Made by a program: the position numbers and the translations under genes. The notes under the pieces were generated by a model that made no database searches, was not told the origin of the DNA, and was given only the letters and a program-made list of their open reading frames with translations. A DNA stretch of 20,610 bases from Phycisphaerales bacterium (GTDB taxonomy: Bacteria; Planctomycetota; Phycisphaerae; Phycisphaerales; UBA1924). The first letter of the stretch is position 1. Each line of letters opens with the position of its first letter. The stretch covers positions 1 through 20,610 of the forward strand of contig JAUXUZ010000428.1 in NCBI GenBank assembly GCA_030680655.1. The letters run 5' to 3'. Below, in pieces: positions 14,650-20,610 of this stretch.

Positions 14650-15573
14650 ATGCCCCGCCGACCAAGCAAACCTACCCCCCCTCCACCCGAGGGTGTTGTC
14701 CGCCTTCAGCGCCTGATGGCCGATTCCGGCGTGGCCGCACGGCGCGTGTGCGAGCGCATGATCGAAGAGGGGCGGGTCGAGGTGAACGACAAGGTCGTCA
14801 CGCAGTTGCCCGTGTTTGTGGACCCCTACGCCGACAAGGTGACGGTGGACGGGCGCGAGCTAGCGCGGGCGCGGCGCCGCAGCGCCGCGGCGGTCCGCGC
14901 GGGAACACCCCCGGAGATGACGCGGCAGGTCTACGTCATGGTGAACAAGCCTCCGCGTGTGCTGACGGCTGTGAGCGACCCAACCGGCCGGGCGACCGTG
15001 AGCGAGCTTGTGAAGTACCCGTCGCCCGTGCGGCTGTTCCCGGTGGGACGGTTAGAGTGGGAGGCATCGGGCCTGGTGCTCATGACAAACGATGGGGAGC
15101 TCGCCAACCGCCTGACGCACCCCCGCTACGGGGTTGACCGCGTCTTCGAGGTGCAGACCAAGGGGTTCGTCGATCCGGGGTTCGTCGTCGACCTTGAGAA
15201 GGGGTTGAACCTCAAGGCCCAGCGGGCCGCGCGTGAGGCCGGCAAGCGGGCATCGCCGATCGCGGTGAAGATGGCCGGGCGTTCGCACGGCGATGAACGC
15301 GTGTCGGCGAAGACGTCACTCCACGCGACGGTGAAGCCCGGCGGCACAACCAAGCTGATCGACCTGTTCGGCGAGGCCGGCGTCAAGGTCGCCAAGATGA
15401 TCCAGATCTCACTCGGGCCGCTGAAGCTCGTGGATGTCAAGCCCGGCCAGTGGCGCATCCTGGAGCGGCACGAGGTGCAGGCGCTCAAGAAGTTGACGGC
15501 TGGAAAGGCCGGCTCCGCGCCCGCGACCCGCGGGGCGGGCGCTCGGGCGGAGGGAGCAGACCGTGTCCGATAG
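14650..15573 (+). CDS. RsuA/RluB-family pseudouridine synthase homologue, probably catalytically altered
   Basis: The 307-residue protein has an N-terminal S4 RNA-binding domain (residues ~17-70, RLQRLMADSGVAARR...GRVEVNDKVV) and an RsuA/RluB-type core (VMVNKPPRVLTAVSDPTGRATV; VGRLEWEASGLVLMTNDGELANRL; GPLKLVDVKPGQWRIL). Active members turn a specific rRNA uridine into pseudouridine using the Asp of GRLD. Here that position is Glu (E136, codon GAG at 15055-15057). The usual basic RNRxVRR motif near the end is replaced by GGTTKLID (residues ~231-238). Loss of both suggests a non-catalytic rRNA-binding protein, though altered activity cannot be excluded. There is no clear ribosome site, and a -10-like TAGACT 7 bases upstream hints at a leaderless transcript. 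The end overlaps the YihY gene by 11 bases. Confidence 0.85.
   Translation: MPRRPSKPTPPPPEGVVRLQRLMADSGVAARRVCERMIEEGRVEVNDKVVTQLPVFVDPYADKVTVDGRELARARRRSAAAVRAGTPPEMTRQVYVMVNKPPRVLTAVSDPTGRATVSELVKYPSPVRLFPVGRLEWEASGLVLMTNDGELANRLTHPRYGVDRVFEVQTKGFVDPGFVVDLEKGLNLKAQRAAREAGKRASPIAVKMAGRSHGDERVSAKTSLHATVKPGGTTKLIDLFGEAGVKVAKMIQISLGPLKLVDVKPGQWRILERHEVQALKKLTAGKAGSAPATRGAGARAEGADRVR
15551..15556 (+). promoter_or_regulatory. Ribosome site setting the GTG start of the YihY gene
   Basis: AGGGAG lies 6 bases before the GTG at 15563, inside the end of the upstream gene. It supports a GTG start and translational coupling. Confidence 0.6.
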
Positions 15574-16939
15574 AGGCCAGAGCGAGGGGCTTGGTCACTT
15601 CATCAAGCGGTGGACGGGCGCTGTTGGTGAGTGGCTCGGGCACCGGGCGATCCCGCCGATGGCGGCGGCGCTGGCGTACCGCACTGTTTTTTCGATCATC
15701 CCGATCTTCATCATCGGTCTGGTGGTTCTGCAGCGGTTCATCAACAAGCAGAGCGTGGTGGACGATCTGTTCGGCAGGATCATGTCCTGGCTGGGCGTTT
15801 CGCAGATCTCAGTGAACGCCGACGAGGCGATGAAGATCGACTCTGTGCTGCGCCAGCTCGCCGGCTCGCTCGACAAGCTGAGTTTCACGGGGATCGGGAT
15901 TATCTCGGGCCTGACGCTGATCTACGCGGCGATCTCGCTGCTGATCGAACTGGAGAACTCGTTCAACCGGCTCTACAACGCGCCGCAGGGGCGGTCGTTT
16001 GTGCGGCGCGTGATGCAGTACTGGCTCCTCATCTCGCTGGGGCCGGTGCTCCTGGCGGGCAGTTTCTTCATCGCCGAGCAGGTCACGGGGATGACCGGGG
16101 CGGTTGATGGCGCGGGGTGGTCTGGTGGGTGGCTGCTGAAGACGGCTGGGTTTCTAAGCAGCGTGGCGATCTCAACGCTTGCGCTCTGGTTGCTCTACAT
16201 CACAGTTCCAAACGCGCGCGTCCGCGCGTTGCCGGCGTTGCAGGGCGCGGTCGTGGGGGCGATCGCACTGGAAGCGGCGAAGTACGGGTTCCAAGTCTAC
16301 CTCGAGCGGGCGGCGCTCAAGTCGCTCTACGGCTCGATGGCGCTGATCCCGCTCTTCCTGCTCTGGGTCTACATGACCTGGATCGTGGTGCTGACGGGCC
16401 TCCGCGTGAGCTACCTGATCCAGAACGGCCGGCGCGTGACGCTCCTTCACCTGGCGTCTGGGAAGCGCGGTTCCGCGTTCATTGACCCGTCCTACGCCCT
16501 TGCGGTTGCCTGCGATGTCGCCGCGGCGTTCGCAACGGGCAAGTCGTGCGGTGTCGAAGAGGTCGGCGAGCGCGTCGGCATGACCGATCAGGCGGCCCGT
16601 CAGATGCTGGAGCGGTTGGCAACCGATGGGGTGCTCGCCGAACTGCAGACGGGTGGAGCGGAGAGACGTGAGCGTTGGGTGCTCGCCCGTCCGGCTGAGA
16701 AGATCGCAGTCTCGACCGTGCTTGAGAGCGGGTTCGCGGCCGTTGGCAGCGCGGTTCCTCCGCAGGTCACGGCGATGCGTGCGGCGCAGGTCGCCGCGTC
16801 GCAAGGGCGAACGCTCGCCGACGAGTTGGAGGCGACAAACGCAGAACCGGCGGCCCAATCGACGGCGGTTCTTGCGGGCGAGGATGAGGTGCCGCTCGCC
16901 CCTCCCTCTCGACAGGCCGACGGTCTGGGCGGTGCGTGA
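15563..16939 (+). CDS. YihY/BrkB family inner-membrane protein with C-terminal winged-helix-like extension
   Basis: The 458-residue protein starts with GTG. Its first ~300 residues match the YihY/virulence factor BrkB family: a MAAALAYRTVFSIIPIF segment (residues ~33-49), IISGLTLIYAAISLLIELENSFNRLYNAP (~113-141), and further membrane segments near 155-173, 195-215, 223-240 and 258-280, about six in all. The family was once called ribonuclease BN, but it is now regarded as membrane proteins of unclear, possibly transport, function. Residues ~310-375 look like a winged helix-turn-helix (GVEEVGERVGMTDQAARQMLERLATDGVL), as in longer family members, followed by a disordered acidic and Pro-rich tail. 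The start overlaps the RsuA/RluB-like gene by 11 bases, so the two are probably co-translated. It stands 69 bp upstream of the nuoB start. Confidence 0.88.
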   Translation: MSDRGQSEGLGHFIKRWTGAVGEWLGHRAIPPMAAALAYRTVFSIIPIFIIGLVVLQRFINKQSVVDDLFGRIMSWLGVSQISVNADEAMKIDSVLRQLAGSLDKLSFTGIGIISGLTLIYAAISLLIELENSFNRLYNAPQGRSFVRRVMQYWLLISLGPVLLAGSFFIAEQVTGMTGAVDGAGWSGGWLLKTAGFLSSVAISTLALWLLYITVPNARVRALPALQGAVVGAIALEAAKYGFQVYLERAALKSLYGSMALIPLFLLWVYMTWIVVLTGLRVSYLIQNGRRVTLLHLASGKRGSAFIDPSYALAVACDVAAAFATGKSCGVEEVGERVGMTDQAARQMLERLATDGVLAELQTGGAERRERWVLARPAEKIAVSTVLESGFAAVGSAVPPQVTAMRAAQVAASQGRTLADELEATNAEPAAQSTAVLAGEDEVPLAPPSRQADGLGGA

Positions 16940-16961
16940 GGGACGCCCGGCGGGGTGGGCG

Positions 16962-16967
16962 TATGAT
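16962..16967 (+). promoter_or_regulatory. Putative -10 box for nuoB
   Basis: TATGAT matches five of six bases of the sigma-70 -10 consensus and lies 41 bases before the nuoB ATG, just after the end of the YihY gene. The matching -35 region has no good consensus. The same hexamer precedes ispF. Confidence 0.4.
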
Positions 16968-17008
16968 GCGGCCACCGGTGCACTTTGCCCGGCCTGCAGG
17001 AGAACGCG

Positions 17009-17572
17009 ATGGGTCTTGAAGCGGCATTGCCAGTTGACGGGTTCGTGACGACGCAGTTGCGGCGCATCATCAATTGGGGGCGCCGCAACAGCCTCTGGCC
17101 GATGCCCTTTGCAACGGCCTGCTGCGGTATCGAGCTGATGGCAACCGCCAGCAGCCGATTCGACCTGGCTCGATTCGGGTCTGAGGCCGTGCGATTCTCG
17201 CCGCGACAGGCAGACCTGCTGATCGTTGCGGGGCGCGTGAGCATCAAGACGATGCCCGTGCTCCAGCGGATCTACCTGCAGATGAGCGAGCCGAAGTGGG
17301 TGATCTCGATGGGGGCGTGCGCGAGCACCGGCGGCGTGTTCGACACCTACGCGGTCGTGCAGGGTGTGGACCAGTACATCCCCGTTGACGTCTACGTGCC
17401 CGGTTGCCCACCCCGCCCGGAGCAGTTGATGGAGGGGATCATGGCCATCCAGCGGATGATCGACAACGAGGGGATCCCGCCGCGATTCCAGGGCGGCAAG
17501 CGCATCGGTCTCGGGATCGCGCTCCAGCCTTCGGCCCATGAAGTGCGCCCGCAGCCCGTCGGCCTGGGTTGA
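17009..17572 (+). CDS. nuoB: NADH-quinone oxidoreductase subunit B (complex I)
   Basis: The 187-residue protein is a complete NuoB, the subunit that holds the terminal iron-sulfur cluster N2 and passes electrons to quinone at the membrane face of complex I. The four cluster ligands are visible: the adjacent pair C38 and C39 in ATACCGIE, C104 in MGACASTGG, and C133 in VPGCPPRPE. The segments ASSRFDLARFGSE and SPRQADLLIVAGRV are also characteristic. An AGGAG site at 16998-17002, 6 bases before the ATG, fixes the start; an in-frame ATG at 16985 lies before that site. No other nuo gene is nearby: YihY is upstream and a convergent lipoprotein downstream, so complex I genes appear split in this genome. 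A hairpin terminator follows 34 bases after the stop. Confidence 0.96.
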   Translation: MGLEAALPVDGFVTTQLRRIINWGRRNSLWPMPFATACCGIELMATASSRFDLARFGSEAVRFSPRQADLLIVAGRVSIKTMPVLQRIYLQMSEPKWVISMGACASTGGVFDTYAVVQGVDQYIPVDVYVPGCPPRPEQLMEGIMAIQRMIDNEGIPPRFQGGKRIGLGIALQPSAHEVRPQPVGLG

Positions 17573-17599
17573 GCACTCGCTGGATCATCAAGAGCTAGA

Positions 17600-17632
17600 A
17601 CAAAGACGCCGGCCATGGGGCCGGCGTTTGTA
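17600..17632. terminator. Bidirectional terminator between nuoB and the lipoprotein gene
   Basis: A perfect 9-bp stem (ACGCCGGCC / GGCCGGCGT at 17606-17614 and 17619-17627) with an ATGG loop is flanked by CAAAG on the left and TTTGT on the right. It can therefore work for nuoB on the plus strand and for the convergent lipoprotein gene on the minus strand. Confidence 0.75.
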
Positions 17633-17653
17633 GTTCCTGCTTGTCGCGGGCGG

Positions 17654-18115
17654 TCACTTGATCGGGGGCAGGTCGGCCGGGGGCTGGGGGATCTCCGCCG
17701 GCTTCATGTCGGCGGGAAGTTCCGGGCTCGGACGCGTGAACAGGTCGAGCCTGCACGCGCTCGCCGGCGGCACGTTGAACGTGTGTCGGTCTTCGAGCGG
17801 CGGGTTCCACCGCGTGATCGGGTAGAAGAGCCACACGCACTGGTCGGGCGTCGCCGACCCGGGGTCGCCCTTGCCCTCATGGAAGCGGACGTGCAGCTTC
17901 TGATCGACCGGGATCTCCCAGGTGTAGAGCACCTGATCTGTCCGCAGGTCGCGCAGCACAACCGTCTGGGGCATCGTCGCCGTGCTGGGGTAGTTGAACT
18001 CGTTGTTCGACGCCATCGGGTTACCCGGCGAGAGGTACCCGCAACCGCCAACAAGGGTGAGCGCGAGCGTCGTAGCAGCGGCCAAGGGCTTTGAGAGCGG
18101 ACGCAGACGGGGCAT
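17654..18115 (-). CDS. Small lipoprotein of unknown function
   Basis: The 153-residue protein begins with a lipoprotein signal: basic residues (MPRLRPLSK), a hydrophobic stretch (LAAATTLALTLV) and a lipobox ending VGGC, with C25 as the predicted lipidated residue. After it comes a compact domain with strands such as TVVLRDLRTDQVLYTWEIPV and LHVRFHEGKG, then CVWLFYPITRWNPPLEDRHTFNVPP. The protein ends in a proline-rich tail (PAEIPQPPADLPPIK). No known family is recognised. A GGAG site 6 bases before the ATG (ctcc at 18122-18125) and the signal peptide fix the start; the frame is open further up without support. It is convergent with nuoB and divergent from ispF. Confidence 0.82.
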   Translation of the reverse strand: MPRLRPLSKPLAAATTLALTLVGGCGYLSPGNPMASNNEFNYPSTATMPQTVVLRDLRTDQVLYTWEIPVDQKLHVRFHEGKGDPGSATPDQCVWLFYPITRWNPPLEDRHTFNVPPASACRLDLFTRPSPELPADMKPAEIPQPPADLPPIK

Positions 18116-18240
18116 GACGGTCTCCAAAAACTCTGGAAGTGAAGCCAGGCAAGGGCTGCGATGCCGCAGCCGGGGTAGTCTATCGGCCACGGGGCTATGG
18201 GGCGTGAGCGATCGGGCACGGTTCGGTCCCCTGTTTGGGA

Positions 18241-18246
18241 TATGAT
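18241..18246 (+). promoter_or_regulatory. Putative -10 box for ispF
   Basis: TATGAT matches five of six bases of the sigma-70 -10 consensus and lies 42 bases before the ispF ATG, nearly the same distance as the identical hexamer before nuoB. No clear -35 box is seen. Confidence 0.45.
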
Positions 18247-18288
18247 CGGACAGCGGTTAGCTCAGATGCTAAACGGAGGTAAGGACCT

Positions 18289-18957
18289 ATGGCACGCAGA
18301 AGGCGGGTGGTCAGTTCGGTGACGGAGCAACCAAGGCGCGACCTGCCGGGGCGCACCCCCCGCGCTGTGGCTGTTCCGAAGCGGCGAGCAAAGGCGACAC
18401 CGCAAGCGGCGAAGAACGGGCTTCAGCGTGAAGAACCCGTACTGCCCACCGTCAGGATCGGGCACGGGTGGGACCTGCACCGCCTCGAGCCGATCGCGCC
18501 GGTCGGCACCGGCCGACCGATGGTCATCGGTGGAGTGCGTATCGAAGGCGCCGGCGGGAAGGGGCCCGTCGCGCACAGCGACGGCGACGTGCTGCTGCAC
18601 GCGGTGACCGACGCCATCCTCGGCGCGCTCGCGCTGCCAGACATCGGGCAGATGTTCCCCGACAAGAGCCCGCGCAACGAGGGACGCGCCTCGACCGAGT
18701 TCCTAGTCGCGGCGGTCGCCAAGGCCGCCCGCGCCGGGTACGTTGTCGGCAACCTCGATTGCACGGTGATCTGCGAGCGGCCGAAGATCGGGCCGGTGAA
18801 GGCCCAGATCAGGCGGAACCTGGCGCAGGCGCTCGGCGTGCCGCTCGACCGTGTGAACGTGAAGGGCAAGACCCACGAACGCGTCGACGCCGTCGGCGAA
18901 GGGCGCGCAATCGAGGCGCACGCGGTGGTCGTCATGGTGCCGCGCAAGAAGGCCTAG
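18289..18957 (+). CDS. ispF: 2-C-methyl-D-erythritol 2,4-cyclodiphosphate synthase
   Basis: The 222-residue protein contains a full IspF domain from residue ~55. IspF closes CDP-methylerythritol phosphate into the cyclic diphosphate with loss of CMP in the non-mevalonate isoprenoid pathway. The zinc ligands D62 and H64 (in IGHGWDLHRL) and H96 (in AHSDGDVLLHA) are present, as are FPDKSP and DCTVICERPKIGP. The usual TTTEK motif near the C-terminus is GKTHER, so CDP contacts may differ slightly. The first ~54 residues are a basic extension (MARRRRVVSS...) not found in standard ~160-residue IspF. The start is supported by GGAGG at 18275-18279 and the -10-like box upstream. The stop codon overlaps that of the convergent dehydrogenase. 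Confidence 0.93.
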   Translation: MARRRRVVSSVTEQPRRDLPGRTPRAVAVPKRRAKATPQAAKNGLQREEPVLPTVRIGHGWDLHRLEPIAPVGTGRPMVIGGVRIEGAGGKGPVAHSDGDVLLHAVTDAILGALALPDIGQMFPDKSPRNEGRASTEFLVAAVAKAARAGYVVGNLDCTVICERPKIGPVKAQIRRNLAQALGVPLDRVNVKGKTHERVDAVGEGRAIEAHAVVVMVPRKKA

Positions 18958-19787
18958 GGTGTGTCGGCACGACCAACAAACGATCTCCTGCGGACGGCAT
19001 CGCCCAGGGCGGGCCAGGCGGCCAGGGCGCACATGACCGTGCGGACGCAGTGCGCCCTGAACCCGGGCCAGACCTCTGCCTTCGGCCTGCGCAGGCACGC
19101 AACGACCGCGTCGGCGACGCGCGAGGGTGGCTGCATGATCCAGTCCGGCGATTTGCGGGTCCGTTCGGCCCTGCCCGACGAGGCGAGCATGGCCTGAGAG
19201 AACTCGGTGCGCGTGCCGATCGGGTGCACGCTGGAGACCTCCACACCCTTGTCGGCGAGCTCGATGCGCATCGCGCGGGCGAGGTGGTGCTGGGCCGCCT
19301 TGCTGGCGCTGTACGCCCCGCCGCGCGGAACGGGCATCAGCGCCAGGCACGAGGAGCACCACAGGATGTGCCCGCGGCGCGGGCCGTCGTTCTTCAGCAG
19401 CCGCGCCACGGCCGGGAGGACGATGTTCAGCGAGCCGAAGAGGTTGACCTCGAACATGCGGCGCAGCTCGCCCGGCGGCATGAGGTGCACGGGCTGCTCG
19501 GCCCCGTAGCCGGCGTTGGCAAAGACGCCAAAGAGCCCTCTGTGGTCGACCGCCGCACGCTCTACGAATTCGGCGCAAGCCTGGGCGTCGGCCACGTCGA
19601 GCTGGCAGACGGTGGCCCTGCCCCCGGCGGCGCGGATCCGGCCGGCGACCTCCTCAAGCCGGTCGAGCCGCCGCGCAGCCAGCGCGACGGGCATGCCGGC
19701 GGCCGCGCACGCGAGCGCGGTCGCTTCACCGATCCCGCTGGAGGCGCCGGTGATCGCGATCGGTCGTCCCCGCAGGTCGTTGCTCAT
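18954..19787 (-). CDS. Short-chain dehydrogenase/reductase (SDR family)
   Basis: The 277-residue protein is a classical SDR. It has the nucleotide-binding TGASSGIG motif (residues 13-20), an LDV motif with D64 for the adenine ring, NAG at 91-93, the structural N115, Ser145/146 (CSS) and the catalytic YSASK (Y159, K163). The ARR stretch at residues 38-40 after the second strand suggests NADPH preference, which is an inference. The substrate cannot be told. The C-terminal ~50 residues (WPGFRAHCVRTVMCALAAWPAL) are typical of membrane-associated SDRs of this length. No clear ribosome site precedes the ATG. The gene starts 35 bp downstream of murJ on the same strand and may be read from the same transcript. 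Its end overlaps ispF by 4 bases. Confidence 0.92.
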   Translation of the reverse strand: MSNDLRGRPIAITGASSGIGEATALACAAAGMPVALAARRLDRLEEVAGRIRAAGGRATVCQLDVADAQACAEFVERAAVDHRGLFGVFANAGYGAEQPVHLMPPGELRRMFEVNLFGSLNIVLPAVARLLKNDGPRRGHILWCSSCLALMPVPRGGAYSASKAAQHHLARAMRIELADKGVEVSSVHPIGTRTEFSQAMLASSGRAERTRKSPDWIMQPPSRVADAVVACLRRPKAEVWPGFRAHCVRTVMCALAAWPALGDAVRRRSFVGRADTP

Positions 19788-19822
19788 AGGCCATTGTTGG
19801 GGCCCGGCCTGCCCGAGGCCGA

Positions 19823-20610
19823 TCAGTCCACAACAAGGTCGCGGTACTGTCCCTTCGACTGCTGCTTCGAGCGCGACATGAGCCAGGAGAGCTCAGGTGA
19901 CCGCGAGTAGAGCGCCTCGCCCACGTAGGTGACGGCTCCGAGGCCGACGTACACCAGCATCCGCAGCAGCAGCAGCCACCGCGAGGCGTCGGGCGCGATC
20001 GGCCAGATGTTCTTGGTGAGCATCACGATCGCGCCCATAACAAGCACGGCGGCGCACACCCGGGTGATGGACCTGCGGGTCGGGCCGTCGAGGATCGGCT
20101 CGTGCACCGGGCAGAACCGCTTCTTGGCGAGGTACATGAGCACGCACGTCTGCAGCACGGCCGTCACGCTCGTGGCCCAGGCGATCGCGGCCTCCTGCAG
20201 GAACCAGATGCCCACGGCGTTAAGGAAGAAGTTCGCGACCACCAGGGCGAGTGAGACACGCACGGGGGTGATCGTGTCGCCCTTGGCATAGAACGCCCGC
20301 GTGAGCAGTTGGTTGAGTGAAAAGGCCCACACGGCCGGAGCGAGGCCCAGCAAGACGGCGGCGCTGCGGGCGAGGTCGCTCTCGTCGAAGCCGCGACTGG
20401 CGGTAATCGAGAAGAGAATACGGGTAATGTCGTGCCTGACCAGCATCAGGCCGAGCGACGCGGGGAGGCCGATGAACAGAGACAGACGCAGTCCGCGACG
20501 GAGCGTGTCGAGGAACAGCCCCCGGTTGTCCGCGGCGCGGGCGAGCATCGGGAATGCGGCTGTCGCGACTGCGACGCCGAAGACGCCCAGCGGGAACTGA
20601 TAGATCAGGC
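19823..20610 (-). CDS. murJ: Lipid II flippase MurJ (C-terminal part, start outside window)
   Basis: About 261 residues are in the window; the gene enters from the right edge. The first visible residues, LIYQFPLGVFGVAVATAAFPMLA, match the conserved segment of MurJ/MviN. They are followed by RRGLRLSLFIGLPASLGLMLV, SAAVLLGLAPAVWAFSLNQLLTRAFYAKGDTITPVRVSL (the RAFYAxxDTxTP motif) and several more membrane segments. MurJ flips the peptidoglycan precursor lipid II across the cytoplasmic membrane. The full protein usually has about 500 residues and 14 membrane helices, so roughly half is missing here. The C-terminal tail (SRSKQQSKGQYRDLVVD) is short and cytoplasmic. The SDR gene follows 35 bp downstream. 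Confidence 0.94.
   Translation of the reverse strand, partial: LIYQFPLGVFGVAVATAAFPMLARAADNRGLFLDTLRRGLRLSLFIGLPASLGLMLVRHDITRILFSITASRGFDESDLARSAAVLLGLAPAVWAFSLNQLLTRAFYAKGDTITPVRVSLALVVANFFLNAVGIWFLQEAAIAWATSVTAVLQTCVLMYLAKKRFCPVHEPILDGPTRRSITRVCAAVLVMGAIVMLTKNIWPIAPDASRWLLLLRMLVYVGLGAVTYVGEALYSRSPELSWLMSRSKQQSKGQYRDLVVD

Noticed and set aside
16172..17539. 455-codon minus-strand frame opposite YihY and nuoB
   Set aside because: It runs antisense to two confidently identified genes, and its composition is that of an Arg/His-rich shadow frame.
18468..19910. 480-codon plus-strand frame across ispF and the SDR gene
   Set aside because: It is Arg/Ala-rich shadow sequence overlapping three genes with clear protein families.
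1..20610. CRISPR array, tRNA, rRNA, IS element or prophage
   Set aside because: No spaced direct repeats, cloverleaf-like sequence, transposase or phage protein was recognised on either strand.

Overview
The window looks like chromosomal DNA from a GC-rich planctomycete, most likely class Phycisphaerae. The strongest clue is a 3,115-residue beta-strand-repeat protein whose N-terminus carries a variant of the planctomycete LEPR-type motif (LEKREYLF), with no classical signal peptide. Two bactofilins, several lineage-specific proteins and scattered housekeeping genes fit the same group. The phylum is an inference from protein style; no rRNA is present.

Layout. Positions 1-134 hold the end of prephenate dehydratase (pheA), followed by a REP-like palindromic repeat (137-205). 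Three minus-strand genes follow, with gaps of about 150 bp: a DUF3224 protein, a short beta-carbonic-anhydrase-like protein and a multi-pass membrane protein. A 344-bp divergent gap with a perfect 7-bp palindrome separates them from the giant plus-strand gene (2900-12247), which ends at a clear rho-independent terminator. The giant protein has PPC-like domains, a long stretch of short beta repeats, four DGxxxTxDD motifs, an Ig-like segment and a C-terminal region that looks like a metzincin protease in which every zinc and catalytic residue has been replaced.

Positions 12358-14446 hold a minus-strand cytoskeleton-like cluster: a bactofilin, a second bactofilin-like protein with an N-terminal zinc ribbon, and an alanine-rich coiled-coil protein. 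Divergent from it runs an RsuA/RluB-type protein (14650-15573) that overlaps a YihY/BrkB membrane protein. The RsuA/RluB homologue lacks both the catalytic Asp and the usual basic RNRxVRR motif, so it may be a non-catalytic rRNA-binding derivative. A lone nuoB (complex I subunit B) follows, then a convergent small lipoprotein, ispF (isoprenoid pathway), a short-chain dehydrogenase convergent with ispF (their stop codons share a CTAG), and the C-terminal half of murJ (lipid II flippase), which runs off the right edge.

No tRNA, rRNA, CRISPR array, IS element or phage gene was seen. The most noteworthy items are the dead-metzincin giant protein, the RsuA/RluB-like pseudoenzyme and the zinc-ribbon bactofilin cluster. 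Because no searches were run, family names rest on motif recognition.
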